Positions 8,033-17,179 of a stretch of 64,000 bases of DNA are shown here, piece by piece (position 1 is the first letter of the stretch; the number at the start of each line of letters is the position of its first letter). The notes under the pieces were generated by a model. It was not told where the DNA came from and did not search any database. It saw nothing but the letters and a program-made list of their open reading frames with translations. Source of the DNA: Desertivirga arenae (GTDB lineage Bacteria > Bacteroidota > Bacteroidia > Sphingobacteriales > Sphingobacteriaceae). The translations under genes were made by a program, and so were the position numbers. The stretch spans positions 930,001-994,000 of the forward strand of contig NZ_JAFEWE010000001.1 in assembly GCF_017355785.1 (NCBI RefSeq), in the 5' to 3' direction.

Positions 8033-10660
8033 TTATGCTAATTCAAGCTTTTTCTCTTTAGGAGCTTGTGCAGCTTCCTTTCCTTTAAAGGCCTTTATGT
8101 AAATTTCCTTCAATTCGCTGATTAAAGGATAACGAGGATTTGCGCCCGTACATTGATCATCAAAAGCTTGTTCAGACATGTTGTCTAATGAAGCATAAAA
8201 TTTCGCTTCTGGCACCCCAAACTCTTTAATGGATTTTGGAATACCAACTTTAGCTTTCAGCTCGTCTATAGCCTTGATCAAAAGCTCAATCTTTTCATCT
8301 TCGGTATTTCCTCCAAGGTTCAAATAGTCTGCTATACGTGCATATCTCCATTTTGCATTAGGATATTTATACTGAGGGAAGGCGGCTTGTTTGCGTGGGT
8401 TATCTACTGCGTTGAAACGAATCACCTCAGTGATTAACATTCCATTAGCTACACCATGCGGAACATGATGCGTAGCACCTAGCTTATGGGCTAAAGAGTG
8501 ACAAATACCCAGGAAGGCATTGGCAAAGGCCATTCCTGCAATAGAAGAAGCATGAGCCATCTTTTCCCTGGCCTTTATGTTCGTTGTACCTTCATTATAA
8601 GCATCCGGCAGGTATTTGAAAATCAAACGAATTGCTTCCAAAGCCAAGCCATTGGTAAACTCAGATGCAAGAACAGAAACGTATGCTTCGAGAGCGTGAG
8701 TCAAAGCGTCGATACCTGAAGCAGAGGTTAGGCCTTTTGGCATATTCATCATCAGCTCTGCATCAACAATCGCCATATCAGGAGTCAACTCGTAATCAGC
8801 GAGAGGATACTTGATGTCTGTATTTTCATCCGTGATAACAGCAAACGGAGTAACCTCTGAACCGGTACCAGCAGAAGTTGGTACTGCTACGAACATTGCC
8901 TTTTCGCCCATTTTAGGGAAACTATACACGCGTTTACGGATGTCCATAAAGCGCATAGCCAGGTCTTCAAATCTTTCTTTCGGATGTTCATACAATACCC
9001 ACATAATTTTGGCCGCATCCATTGGTGAACCTCCTCCCAAAGCTATAATGGTATCTGGATTAAAGATCGCCATCTCTGCAGCACCCTTTCTGGCACAAGA
9101 AAGCGTTGGATCTGGTTCAACATCGAAATAAACAGTATGCTCTATTCCTAATTCATCCAGGACTTTCGTAACGTGATCAATGAAACCTAAGTTGTAAAGA
9201 ACTTTATCGGTAACAATAAAGGCTCGCTTTCTACCGAGGTCTTTCAATTCACGTAAGGCCACAGGAAGACATCCATATTTAAAATAAACCTTTTCTGGCA
9301 TCCGGAACCAAAGCATATTTTCGCGACGTTTTGCTACACTCTTAATATTTAATAAATGTTTTACTCCTACGTTTTCTGAAACGGAATTTCCGCCCCAGCT
9401 ACCGCAACCTAAAGTTAAAGATGGAGACAGCTTAAAGTTGAAGATATCGCCAATAGCACCTTGAGAAGATGGCATATTGATGATCGTACGACCCGTTTTC
9501 ATAGCAGCGCCAAATTTCTCAATCCTCTCCTGACTCTTAACTGCATCTGTATAAAGAACAGAGGTATGACCAAATCCACCAGCTTTAACTAATTTCACCG
9601 CTTTATCCAATGCCTCGTCAAAACTCTTCGCTTTGTACATGGCCAGCACCGGTGACAGTTTCTCATGAGAGAATGGTTCTTCGTGCTCTACAGATTCTAC
9701 CTCTCCAATAAGGACCTTAGTCTCTTCCGGCACAGTAACACCTGCTAAGGCGGCGATCTTGTGAGCTGATTGACCAACAATGTTAGCATTCAGAACACCA
9801 TTGATCAGGAGAATTGCTCCGACTTTACTGGTTTCTTCTTTTTTCAGGATATATGCACCACGCTCTGCAAATTCGCGTTTCACTTCTTCATAGATCTTGT
9901 CTACCACAATCACGCTTTGCTCTGAGGCGCAGATCATTCCATTATCAAAAGTCTTAGAAAGCAGCACAGAGTTAACCGCCATTTTAAGGTGGGCAGTCTC
10001 GTCGATAATTGCAGGCGTATTACCTGCTCCCACTCCGATTGCTGGTTTACCAGAAGAATAGGCCGCCTTAACCATACCAGGACCACCGGTAGCCAAAATC
10101 AGGTCGGCCTGTGCCATTACGATTTGAGACAGTTCTACACTAGGCTCTTCAATCCAGCTAATGATCCCTTCAGGAGCTCCAGCTTTCACTGCCGCATCTA
10201 AAACGATCTTCGCAGCTGCAATAGTTGATTTCTTAGCCCGTGGGTGAGGAGAGAAAATAATACCGTTACGTGTTTTCAAAGCAATTAAAGCTTTAAAAAT
10301 AGCAGTAGAGGTTGGGTTGGTTGTTGGCACTACTGCAGCGATAACACCTATCGGTTCGGCAATCTTCACGATTCCAAACGCCTCGTCGGTTTCAATAACG
10401 CCACAAGTTTTTTCGTCCTTGTACTGATTATAGATGTACTCGGATGCGAAGTGGTTTTTGATCACCTTGTCTTCCACAAGCCCCATTCCCGTTTCAGCAA
10501 CGGCCATTTTCGCCAGCTCTATTCGAGCATTATTTGCGGCAATAGCTGCTTGTCTAAAAATCTCATCAACCTGCTCCTGGTTGAATGTTGAGAACTGCTT
10601 TTGTGCTTCCCGGATCTTTTCGATCTGGGCGATCAGCTTTTCGGTATTTGTTGTTTTCAT
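8033..10660 (-). CDS. adhE: Bifunctional acetaldehyde-CoA/alcohol dehydrogenase
   Basis: 875 residues, full length for AdhE. It reduces acetyl-CoA to acetaldehyde and then ethanol, using 2 NADH, and forms cytoplasmic spirosome filaments in known members. The N-terminal CoA-acylating aldehyde dehydrogenase domain (about 1-440) has the catalytic Cys244 in NGMICASEQ and the nucleotide motif GVGAGNTPA. The C-terminal iron-dependent alcohol dehydrogenase domain (about 455-860) has GGGSPMDAAK, PTSAGTGSEVTPFAV and the metal-binding GICHSLAHKLGATHHVPHG. It works with pflB/pflA nearby to dispose of reductant during fermentation. It has its own terminators, and two CRP/FNR-type palindromes lie upstream. 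The assignment is very secure. Confidence 0.98.
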   Translation of the reverse strand: MKTTNTEKLIAQIEKIREAQKQFSTFNQEQVDEIFRQAAIAANNARIELAKMAVAETGMGLVEDKVIKNHFASEYIYNQYKDEKTCGVIETDEAFGIVKIAEPIGVIAAVVPTTNPTSTAIFKALIALKTRNGIIFSPHPRAKKSTIAAAKIVLDAAVKAGAPEGIISWIEEPSVELSQIVMAQADLILATGGPGMVKAAYSSGKPAIGVGAGNTPAIIDETAHLKMAVNSVLLSKTFDNGMICASEQSVIVVDKIYEEVKREFAERGAYILKKEETSKVGAILLINGVLNANIVGQSAHKIAALAGVTVPEETKVLIGEVESVEHEEPFSHEKLSPVLAMYKAKSFDEALDKAVKLVKAGGFGHTSVLYTDAVKSQERIEKFGAAMKTGRTIINMPSSQGAIGDIFNFKLSPSLTLGCGSWGGNSVSENVGVKHLLNIKSVAKRRENMLWFRMPEKVYFKYGCLPVALRELKDLGRKRAFIVTDKVLYNLGFIDHVTKVLDELGIEHTVYFDVEPDPTLSCARKGAAEMAIFNPDTIIALGGGSPMDAAKIMWVLYEHPKERFEDLAMRFMDIRKRVYSFPKMGEKAMFVAVPTSAGTGSEVTPFAVITDENTDIKYPLADYELTPDMAIVDAELMMNMPKGLTSASGIDALTHALEAYVSVLASEFTNGLALEAIRLIFKYLPDAYNEGTTNIKAREKMAHASSIAGMAFANAFLGICHSLAHKLGATHHVPHGVANGMLITEVIRFNAVDNPRKQAAFPQYKYPNAKWRYARIADYLNLGGNTEDEKIELLIKAIDELKAKVGIPKSIKEFGVPEAKFYASLDNMSEQAFDDQCTGANPRYPLISELKEIYIKAFKGKEAAQAPKEKKLELA

Positions 10661-11078
10661 GACTAATAATTTGATCAGCTTTAGTGGCTGATTATTCCTT
10701 AATTAATTGAAATCAGTTGCATGCAAATCTCTCTTCACAAGTAAAGATGGTGTAATTACTACACTAAGGAAATGATAGTTATCAAGGCTGTTTATGATAC
10801 GTATCAAGAGTAGGACAAGAACAAAGTGAGCTAATAGATTTTTGGATCGATGTTCGGGTTAATTAAGGTAGCTAATCTCCCAAAATATTCTTATCCGGGA
10901 GGTTTAAGGCATAAAGTCACGAAACATTATTATCTGAATACAAGCCAGTTGAAACCAAAAAAACCACCAGACAAGGCTAAAGGGCAATGAACCTTTATAG
11001 GAGATAACAGGCGATTGAAAAAGATGAGGAGAATCAATTTTTGCTTTGATTCACCGGGCTGATATCACTCAACACCTC
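10661..11078. other. adhE-pflA intergenic region
   Basis: A 418-bp stretch without a convincing gene. The half next to adhE holds its promoter and two palindromes, plus a 10-nt palindrome TTGCATGCAA near 10718-10727. The half next to pflA has a weak inverted repeat GAATCAA/TTGATTC (about 11032-11053) with no T run, so no clear pflA terminator. A plus-strand frame of 47 codons from an ATG near 10850 has no features supporting it as a gene. Confidence 0.5.
10742..10806 (-). promoter_or_regulatory. adhE promoter with tandem CRP/FNR-type palindromes
   Basis: TGATAGTTATCA (10773-10784) and TGATACGTATCA (10795-10806) are both perfect TGAT-N4-ATCA with ATCAA on one flank, close to the FNR consensus TTGAT-N4-ATCAA. 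Their centres are 22 bp apart, about two helical turns. On the minus strand 10749-10742 reads CATCTTTA, a -7-like element. The nearer palindrome centre (10778.5) is 29.5 nt from its first base. Confidence 0.65.
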
Positions 11079-11864
11079 CTATTTCAGGATCACATTATCA
11101 AAATATTTGTCGAAAATCTTTTTCGCCTTTTGTTTCAATTCTTCTGAAGGGACCGGGGTATCTTTAAGAGGATAGTTCATCCCAAGAAGATCCCATTTAT
11201 GACTACCTAACTGGTGAAAAGGAATAAGCTCAACGCGTTCAACTGTTTTATAATTTGTAAAATGCTGCCCCCATTGCTCCAGATATTCCTCCTGATCAGA
11301 CCAGCCTGGCACAAGCACATAGCGCAACCACATTTTCCTTCCACTGTCTTCCCGGTATTTAGCCAATTCCAGCGTATTCTTATTGGTTAATCCAGTCAGC
11401 TTATGGTGCCATTCGTCATTAATATGCTTTACATCCAGCAAAAGGATATCGGTGTAGTCCAAAAGATCGTGTACTTCCTGGTTATTTAAGCGTCCATTAG
11501 AATCAAGACAAGTATTAATACCCTCCTCCTGCAAGCGTTTGAAGAAGGTAAGTAATTTAGTTCTCTGTAGTAAAGGTTCTCCACCGGATACTGTTACGCC
11601 ACCATCCTTTCTGAAATAAGCCCGCTGACGCTTGGCCCTTTTTACCAATTCTTCAATTTCAACCAAGGTTCCTCCCTTTACATCTATGGAGTCGGGGTTC
11701 TGGCAGTAAAGACATCTGAACTGGCATCCCTGAACAAAAACCACCATCCGGATACCGGGGCCGTCATGGGTACCAAAGGTCTCCAGTGAATGGATCCTCA
11801 AATGTTCCGGATCGTTCACATTCAACTTGGCAGCATCTATATCTTGTAAAGGGAAATAATTCAT
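11079..11864 (-). CDS. pflA: Pyruvate formate-lyase activating enzyme (radical SAM)
   Basis: 261 residues, usual for PflA without extra ferredoxin domains. It uses a [4Fe-4S] cluster and S-adenosylmethionine to make the glycyl radical on PflB. The cluster motif CxxxCxxC is Cys47, Cys51 and Cys54 (CQFRCLYC), preceded by the family segment SLETFGTHDGPGIRMVVFVQG. GGVTVSGGEPLLQ, the radical-SAM glycine motif, follows. It lies downstream of pflB on the same strand, but a strong terminator lies between them. It therefore depends on partial read-through or on its own promoter, for which I see no convincing match. Confidence 0.96.
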   Translation of the reverse strand: MNYFPLQDIDAAKLNVNDPEHLRIHSLETFGTHDGPGIRMVVFVQGCQFRCLYCQNPDSIDVKGGTLVEIEELVKRAKRQRAYFRKDGGVTVSGGEPLLQRTKLLTFFKRLQEEGINTCLDSNGRLNNQEVHDLLDYTDILLLDVKHINDEWHHKLTGLTNKNTLELAKYREDSGRKMWLRYVLVPGWSDQEEYLEQWGQHFTNYKTVERVELIPFHQLGSHKWDLLGMNYPLKDTPVPSEELKQKAKKIFDKYFDNVILK

Positions 11865-11987
11865 AGTGTATTTTACGTTTTCGGTAGCGTTTTGTTCCGA
11901 TTAAAGATCGAGATTAAAGCCTTTCATTTCTAAATCTGCAGTACAACTTCTTGCTGAGCGTCTTTATCAGGAGGCTGGGTATAGGGC

Positions 11988-12022
11988 AAAAAAAAGCCAG
12001 GCCCGGGGTAAAGGCCTGACTT
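11988..12022 (-). terminator. Terminator of pflB
   Basis: Hairpin arms AAGCCAGGCC/GGCCTGACTT (one mismatch) followed on the minus strand by TTTTTTTT. It lies 35 bp after the pflB stop and 124 bp before pflA. Confidence 0.8.
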
Positions 12023-12056
12023 CAAACCACAGACAAAAAACAGATTCTTTATCTAC

Positions 12057-14291
12057 TTACATACTTTCGTGGAAAGTACGTGTAATTACTTCTAATTGAT
12101 GTGCCCTTGATAATCTTACGAAGTTCACAGCGTATCCTGATACCCTGATCGTTAATTGAGGGTAGTTTTCAGGATGCTCGTAGGCATCGATGAGCGTTTC
12201 GCGGTTAAGCACGTTCACATTCAGGTGATGAGCATTTTGAAGGAAATATCCTTCCAACGTATTCACCAGGTTATTTACCTGTTCCTCTCTGCTATCTCCT
12301 AATGATTTCGGAACCATAGAGAAGGTGTTGGAGATCCCGTCCTGAGCGTCGTTATAATCCAGTTTACATACCGAATTTAAAGATGCTATAGCTCCGCTAC
12401 AGTCACGACCATGCATTGGATTTGCGCCTGGTGCGAAAGCTTCACCTGCTTTACGACCATCAGGAGTTGCTCCAGTGTTTGTACCGTACATCACGTTTGA
12501 GGTGATAGTAAGCAGTGATAGTGTTGGAGTTGCATTTTTGTAAGCTACGTGCTTACGAAGCTCTGCTACAAAATATTTGGTTACCTCCTGAGCGATGCTG
12601 TCTACTCTGTCATCATCATTACCATACTGAGGATATTCTCCTTCAATTTTGAAATCAACGGTTAAGCCTTTTTCGTTCCTTACAGGGGTAACTTTTGCAT
12701 ATTTAATAGCAGATAAAGAGTCGGCAATAATTGAAATACCTGCAGCACCATAAGCAATGTCGATATGCGGATCAGTATCAACCAGAGCCATCTGTGCTCT
12801 TTCATAGTAATACTTATCGTGCATGTAATGAATAATGAACATTGCTTTAGCATACACTCTGGCGAGTTCGCTTAACGTGCGTTTGAACACATCAAACACT
12901 ACGTCATAGTCCAAAGCGCCGTCTGCAATTTGAGGTATATTCTTGATCACCTCCACTCCGTCATGCTCTTCACGGCCACCATTCAAGGCAATTAATAAAG
13001 CTTTAGGAAGATTGGCTCTTGCACCAAAGTGTTGAATTGATTTTCCGATCTCCTGGTAAGATACGCAACAAGCGATACCATAATCATCTCCACCACGGAT
13101 ACTTCTCATCAAATCATCATTCTCATACTGGATAGAAGAGGTATCGATAGAAACCTGAGCACAGAACTTTTTGAAGCCTTCAGGTAATTGCTCAGACCAA
13201 AGCACTGTCAAGTTTGGCTCAGGTGATGCCCCTAAATTATAAAGGGTTTGAAGGAATCGGAATGAAGTACGGGTTACTTTCGTACGACCGTCATGTAAGA
13301 TACCACCGATGGATTCAGTTACCCAGGTAGGGTCTCCACCAAAGATCTCATCGTAAGATCCAGGGCGAAGGTGACGAACTAAACGTAACTTCATCACGAA
13401 CTGGTCGATCAACTCCTGAGCACCTTCTTCGTCTAACAAACCTGCTTCAATATCTCTTTCCAGGTAAACATCAAGGAATGAAGAAACGTTACCCAAAGAC
13501 ATCGCTGCTCCATCTTGTTCCTTTACTGCTGCCAGGTAGGCAAAGTAAACCCACTGTACTGCTTCACGGGCATTTTCAGCCGGTCTGCTAACATCAAAAC
13601 CATATTCAGCAGCCATTTTGATCATATCATTCAAGGCACTGATCTGAGTGTTGATCTCTTCACGTAGACGAACTTTATGTTCAGTCATTTCGCCACCTAC
13701 CTTAGAGAAGTCAGCTTTTTTGAATTTTATAAGCTGGTCAGCTCCGTACAGCGCAAGGCGACGGAAGTCACCAATGATACGACCGCGGGCATAATTATCA
13801 GGTAAGCCTGTTAAAACGTGTTTAGACCGGAAAGCACGGATCTCAGAGTCATAGGCATTAAACACCCCTTCGTTGTGGTTTTTAGCGTAATTAAATACAT
13901 CCAGAACCCGATCTGAAGGTTTAAGACCTCTTTCTTTCAAAGCAGATTCAACTAATTTGATTCCGCCGAAAGGCTTCATTGCTCGTTTAAGTAGTTTGTC
14001 TGTTTGCAGACCAACAATAACTTCGTCCTCTTTTTTAATATAACCCGGACGGAAAGCTGTCATTGTAGAAATAGTTTCAGTGTCAATTGCAAGGCATCCG
14101 TTATTTGCTCTCTCCTGCAATAAGGCAACTTTTACTGTATCCCAGAGGCTTTGAGTCCTTGGAGAAGGACCGGCAAGGAACGATGCATCGCCTGTATATG
14201 GCTTTATATTCTTTACAACAAAATCATATACATTTAGCGCTGTGTTCCAATCTCCTGGCACAAATGGGATTGCTTTGACATCTGTTTTCAT
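12057..14291 (-). CDS. pflB: Formate C-acetyltransferase (pyruvate formate-lyase)
   Basis: 744 residues, standard PflB length. It converts pyruvate and CoA to acetyl-CoA and formate anaerobically in the cytoplasm. The adjacent catalytic cysteines are Cys408-Cys409 (GIACCVS). The glycyl-radical site is Gly719 in RVSGYAV, 25 residues from the C terminus. Both are intact, so the enzyme should be active once charged by PflA. Its product acetyl-CoA is the substrate of AdhE encoded downstream. The promoter holds a perfect -7 element and a CRP/FNR-type palindrome, which fits oxygen control. Confidence 0.98.
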   Translation of the reverse strand: MKTDVKAIPFVPGDWNTALNVYDFVVKNIKPYTGDASFLAGPSPRTQSLWDTVKVALLQERANNGCLAIDTETISTMTAFRPGYIKKEDEVIVGLQTDKLLKRAMKPFGGIKLVESALKERGLKPSDRVLDVFNYAKNHNEGVFNAYDSEIRAFRSKHVLTGLPDNYARGRIIGDFRRLALYGADQLIKFKKADFSKVGGEMTEHKVRLREEINTQISALNDMIKMAAEYGFDVSRPAENAREAVQWVYFAYLAAVKEQDGAAMSLGNVSSFLDVYLERDIEAGLLDEEGAQELIDQFVMKLRLVRHLRPGSYDEIFGGDPTWVTESIGGILHDGRTKVTRTSFRFLQTLYNLGASPEPNLTVLWSEQLPEGFKKFCAQVSIDTSSIQYENDDLMRSIRGGDDYGIACCVSYQEIGKSIQHFGARANLPKALLIALNGGREEHDGVEVIKNIPQIADGALDYDVVFDVFKRTLSELARVYAKAMFIIHYMHDKYYYERAQMALVDTDPHIDIAYGAAGISIIADSLSAIKYAKVTPVRNEKGLTVDFKIEGEYPQYGNDDDRVDSIAQEVTKYFVAELRKHVAYKNATPTLSLLTITSNVMYGTNTGATPDGRKAGEAFAPGANPMHGRDCSGAIASLNSVCKLDYNDAQDGISNTFSMVPKSLGDSREEQVNNLVNTLEGYFLQNAHHLNVNVLNRETLIDAYEHPENYPQLTIRVSGYAVNFVRLSRAHQLEVITRTFHESM

Positions 14292-14315
14292 ACTGTTTTG
14301 CTTTTAATTATGATT

Positions 14316-14358
14316 CAAAAGTAGCGGGAATGGGGCGGCAGAAGTATGATTCGCATCA
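14316..14358 (-). promoter_or_regulatory. pflB promoter with CRP/FNR-type palindrome
   Basis: On the minus strand 14323-14316 reads TACTTTTG, a perfect TAnnTTTG -7 element about 25 nt before the pflB start. TGATTCGCATCA (14347-14358) has its centre at 14352.5, exactly 29.5 nt from the first base of the -7 element. This places an activator near -41.5. The site is also 75 bp from the start of the divergent araC gene and could affect it. Confidence 0.7.
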
Positions 14359-14427
14359 CAATTAAAAATGATTTGAGGATTTTGTGGGGGATACGCACTA
14401 ATATCTAACTTCGTAGCCTGGTTTTAT

Positions 14428-15285
14428 ATGAGAACAAAAAAAGCCGATCTCCCGGTTCAGGAATTACTGGAAGGTGAGTACTTACGGGTAACTCGTCTGC
14501 ATAAGGATTTAAATAATCTTTCAGTTGTCCCCCATCGTCATGATCATTACGAAATGATGATCGTAACAGAGGGTAATGGCACGCATTCCATAAACTTCAA
14601 AAACTATTACATAAAACCTAACAGGGTCTATTTCATTCATCCCGGACAAGTGCATATCATAGAACCCTTTGAACGGAGTGGTTGGCTCATCCTATTTGGG
14701 GAAGAACTTTTCAAACGTTTTCTGAACATTCATCCTCATGAAGATGAGTATGGATTACTTGACTCGTATACCCATAATCCCTTTGTGGATCTACATGCCG
14801 GTCTTAACAAAATATTCTCTCTCCTTATCGAGCAGTTAAACACAGAGTTATCCGACCCCAAACAAGACGTTGATATTCTATTACATTACGTATCTCTGCT
14901 ATTGCTGCATGCCAACCGGACTCAAATAGTCCAGCACCCACAGATTCAGCTCCCAGCCCGGAACAAGTTGCTATTCCATAAGCTCAAACAATTAATAGAG
15001 GCCAACTTCAAGCAAGAACATTTAGCTGCATTTTATGCTAGTGCTTTGGGTACAGATATCAAACAACTTAACAAAGTATGCCGGCTAGCTACCGGGTTAA
15101 CGGTTTTTGAATTACTACAGGAAAGACTATTAACTGAAAGCAAGATACAACTGCAAACTTCAGCAGGATCTGTAAAAGAAATAAGCTATGCCCTAGGCTT
15201 CAATGACCCCGCTTTTTTCGGACGTTTTTTCAAAAAACACACGCAGTTAACACCGGCCGAGTTTCGAAAAACCAGGATGATATAA
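14428..15285 (+). CDS. AraC-family transcriptional regulator
   Basis: 285 residues. An N-terminal cupin-like sensing domain (about 10-160; VPHRHDHYEMMIVTEGNGTHSI and FIHPGQVHIIEP) is followed by a C-terminal double helix-turn-helix AraC domain (about 190-285; VKEISYALGFNDPAFFGRFFKKHTQLTPAEFRK). It is divergent from pflB, sharing a 136-bp intergenic region, and upstream of an exporter gene. It may control either neighbour; the ligand is unknown. Confidence 0.92.
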   Translation: MRTKKADLPVQELLEGEYLRVTRLHKDLNNLSVVPHRHDHYEMMIVTEGNGTHSINFKNYYIKPNRVYFIHPGQVHIIEPFERSGWLILFGEELFKRFLNIHPHEDEYGLLDSYTHNPFVDLHAGLNKIFSLLIEQLNTELSDPKQDVDILLHYVSLLLLHANRTQIVQHPQIQLPARNKLLFHKLKQLIEANFKQEHLAAFYASALGTDIKQLNKVCRLATGLTVFELLQERLLTESKIQLQTSAGSVKEISYALGFNDPAFFGRFFKKHTQLTPAEFRKTRMI

Positions 15286-15347
15286 ACCACAAAACACCCG
15301 AAATGTACCAGATTTAACTTTTTATTCGCTCTACTTTTGCCAACATC

Positions 15348-16322
15348 ATGTCAGAGCAAAAGAAAGTAATAAATGCCATAGGCTGGGGAGTAGTTGCTTC
15401 CCTGTTCCTATCCTCAACTTTCATTATCAATAGCATCCTTGCAGGATCAGGTGGATATTGGGCATGGACAGCAGCACTTAGAAGCCTGTTCCTAATTCCC
15501 ATCCTTGGAATAGTGGTATTCTCCGCCAAGCAGTTGAAGCCATTAATAAGCGCATTTCTGCAGCAGCCCTGGATTTTTATAAAATGGGGAGTGATCGGCT
15601 TTGGTGTACTATATACGGCCTTAGCTGTTGCTTCACTTTTGTCTCCCGGATGGATGGTGGCCGCTACTTTCCAAATTAACATCCTTGCCGGAATACTATT
15701 AGCTCCGTTTATTTACCCGGATGAAAGAAGATCAATTCCACGCAGGGCACTTCTGCTTTCTGTGGTCATTATTGCCGGTGTTTTTGTTATGCAATTTGAG
15801 AAAATGAGTCAATTGAACTCAGCTAGCAATGTACTATTAAGCTTTTTCATAGTACTACTGGGCGCAATAGTATGGCCACTCGGAAACAGAAAATTACTGG
15901 TAGATCTGGAACATAAAGGAGTACATCTGAATGCTCTTCAAAGAGTGTTGGGTATGAGTGTAGGATGCCTTCCCCTGCTTGTAATTTTGAGTGTCGTTGG
16001 ATATATGAAGGTAGGATTGCCTCCCCTTGCTCAATGCGAATCATCCCTCTACTCCGCGTTATTCTCCGGCTTCCTTGGAGGGGTAGGTTTTTACCAGGCA
16101 ACTCAAATGGTGAAGAAAAACCCTGTAGCGTTGGCTACTATTGAAGCCACTCAGGTATTTGAAATACTATTTACCCTTGCAGGCGAAATGATTTTAAAAG
16201 GAACTCCCCTACCTGGCTTTTATGGCCTGCTTGGACTTATGATAGTGCTATCAGGTATGTGCTTCCATTTCTGGAACACTCTCCGGCACAGCAAGAAACT
16301 CTCTCTTGGGTTAATTAGTTGA
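15348..16322 (+). CDS. DMT-superfamily (EamA/EmrE-like) membrane transporter
   Basis: 324 residues with about ten hydrophobic segments, the pattern of two five-helix EamA repeats in the drug/metabolite transporter superfamily (for example IGWGVVASLFLSSTFIINSI, LLSVVIIAGVFVMQF, GLLGLMIVLSGMCFHFW). The sequence resembles a family labelled putative multidrug efflux transporter; the substrate is not predictable. It starts 62 bp after the AraC gene on the same strand and ends at a strong terminator, so the regulator and exporter may be co-transcribed. Confidence 0.82.
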   Translation: MSEQKKVINAIGWGVVASLFLSSTFIINSILAGSGGYWAWTAALRSLFLIPILGIVVFSAKQLKPLISAFLQQPWIFIKWGVIGFGVLYTALAVASLLSPGWMVAATFQINILAGILLAPFIYPDERRSIPRRALLLSVVIIAGVFVMQFEKMSQLNSASNVLLSFFIVLLGAIVWPLGNRKLLVDLEHKGVHLNALQRVLGMSVGCLPLLVILSVVGYMKVGLPPLAQCESSLYSALFSGFLGGVGFYQATQMVKKNPVALATIEATQVFEILFTLAGEMILKGTPLPGFYGLLGLMIVLSGMCFHFWNTLRHSKKLSLGLIS

Positions 16323-16330
16323 GCAAAATT

Positions 16331-16359
16331 GGCCGGTTAGTTCCGGCCTTTTTATTTTT
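16331..16359 (+). terminator. Terminator of the exporter gene
   Basis: Arms GGCCGG/CCGGCC with a 6-nt loop, then TTTTTATTTTT. Confidence 0.85.
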
Positions 16360-16390
16360 AAATTATTTCTGAGGGCCTTTCAAAAGAAAA

Positions 16391-16413
16391 GGCCTTCATA
16401 ATTCATGAAGACC
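16391..16413 (-). terminator. Terminator of the tRNA-Arg gene
   Basis: On the minus strand just past the tRNA: arms GGTCTTCAT/ATGAAGGCC (one G-U type mismatch) followed by TTTTCTTTT. Confidence 0.7.
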
Positions 16414-16419
16414 TTTTTG

Positions 16420-16491
16420 TGCACCCGATAGGAATCGAACCTATATCATGAGAACCGGAATCTCACATTCTATCCATTGAACTACGGATGC
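16420..16491 (-). tRNA. tRNA-Arg (anticodon CCG)
   Basis: The minus strand folds into a full cloverleaf. The 7-bp acceptor stem is GCATCCG/CGGGTGC (one T-G pair) with discriminator A. The D arm is GTTC/GAAT. The anticodon stem TGAGA/TCTCA has loop TTCCGGT, giving anticodon CCG for codon CGG. The T arm is ATAGG-TTCGATT-CCTAT. CCA is not encoded. Confidence 0.95.
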
Positions 16492-17179
16492 GGCTGGGCA
16501 AAGATAGGATTATGAGCTATTAAAAAAAATAAATGATAGAGAATTTAGTGAACACTGATCCTTCGGTTATATCCTTTGCTTCTTCTCTTCCCATAGTTTA
16601 TGGAACATCTCTAGTTCTGGATCTACTATATGTTCTGCGCAACGATTTTCGGAACTCCAATACACGGATTCCCTTTAAAATCGAAACATTTTGAATGTAA
16701 AAAAAAGAATTGATTTTCATCTGCAGATAAAATATATCTCCATTTCTCACTATTTAATGGAGCTATTACAGGTAAATAAATAATTAGTTGGTGTTTTATT
16801 ACTAATTAATAAAGTGACAGGCGAATCTTCTTTAATAATTCTATCAACTATTCTAAACTCAACCCTCATAGTCCTCTCTTTCTTTAAAGCACATGAGCAA
16901 GAGAATACATCAAAATAAAATTCATTAAAAACTTTGTCATATTTATTTTCTGTTTGTCCGCTTGCAAAATTGATCACACATTTTAAATTAAGATAAGGGA
17001 AGCTGATTGCTTTTCCAGCATGAGCTTAATTTAAATAGGCTACAGAGCGGTCAGAAAGACCAATATTTAAAATCATATTAAGTCGGGAATAACTTGGGAG
17101 GATATAAGCCTCTACTTATCCCCGACTTAATACGTCTAATAAGCAATTAACCGCTCTGAGGTTTAAGTTCTTTTCCTAT
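16492..17179. other. A+T-rich intergenic region beside the tRNA
   Basis: About 690 bp with no secure gene. A minus-strand frame at 16750-16977 (75 codons from GTG; upstream in-frame codons continue without ATG to about 17025) has plausible composition but no recognisable domain. It may be a decayed fragment. The right end contains the nested inverted repeats described at 17043-17158. I see no integrase or direct repeat of the tRNA end. Confidence 0.4.
17043..17158. ncRNA. Nested inverted repeats, candidate structured RNA
   Basis: Outer arms CAGAGCGGT (17043-17051) and ACCGCTCTG (17150-17158) pair perfectly over 9 bp. Inside, a 17-nt arm (17076-17092, beginning TATTAAGTCGGG) pairs with 17116-17132 with a single mismatch. 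Inside that, GAGG/CCTC closes a 7-nt loop. The result is a 116-nt rod with one large internal bulge. I cannot match it to a named RNA family, and the transcribed strand is unknown. A terminator-like or mobile-repeat origin is possible. Confidence 0.35.

Noticed and set aside
11032-11053. GAATCAA/TTGATTC hairpin as pflA terminator
   Set aside because: Only 7 bp, A+T-rich, with no following T run.
16750-16977. 75-codon minus-strand frame next to the tRNA
   Set aside because: It has only a GTG start, no recognisable domain, and is in an A+T-rich stretch with frame continuing upstream without ATG. It is at best a gene remnant, so it is described only in the intergenic entry.
17043-17158. Inverted repeats as ends of an insertion sequence
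   Set aside because: There is no transposase frame between or beside them and no flanking target duplication; the interval is too short for an IS.
16420-17179. Genomic island inserted at tRNA-Arg
   Set aside because: No integrase and no repeat of the tRNA 3' end were seen, and the A+T-rich region lies on the 5' side of the tRNA, not the usual integration side.
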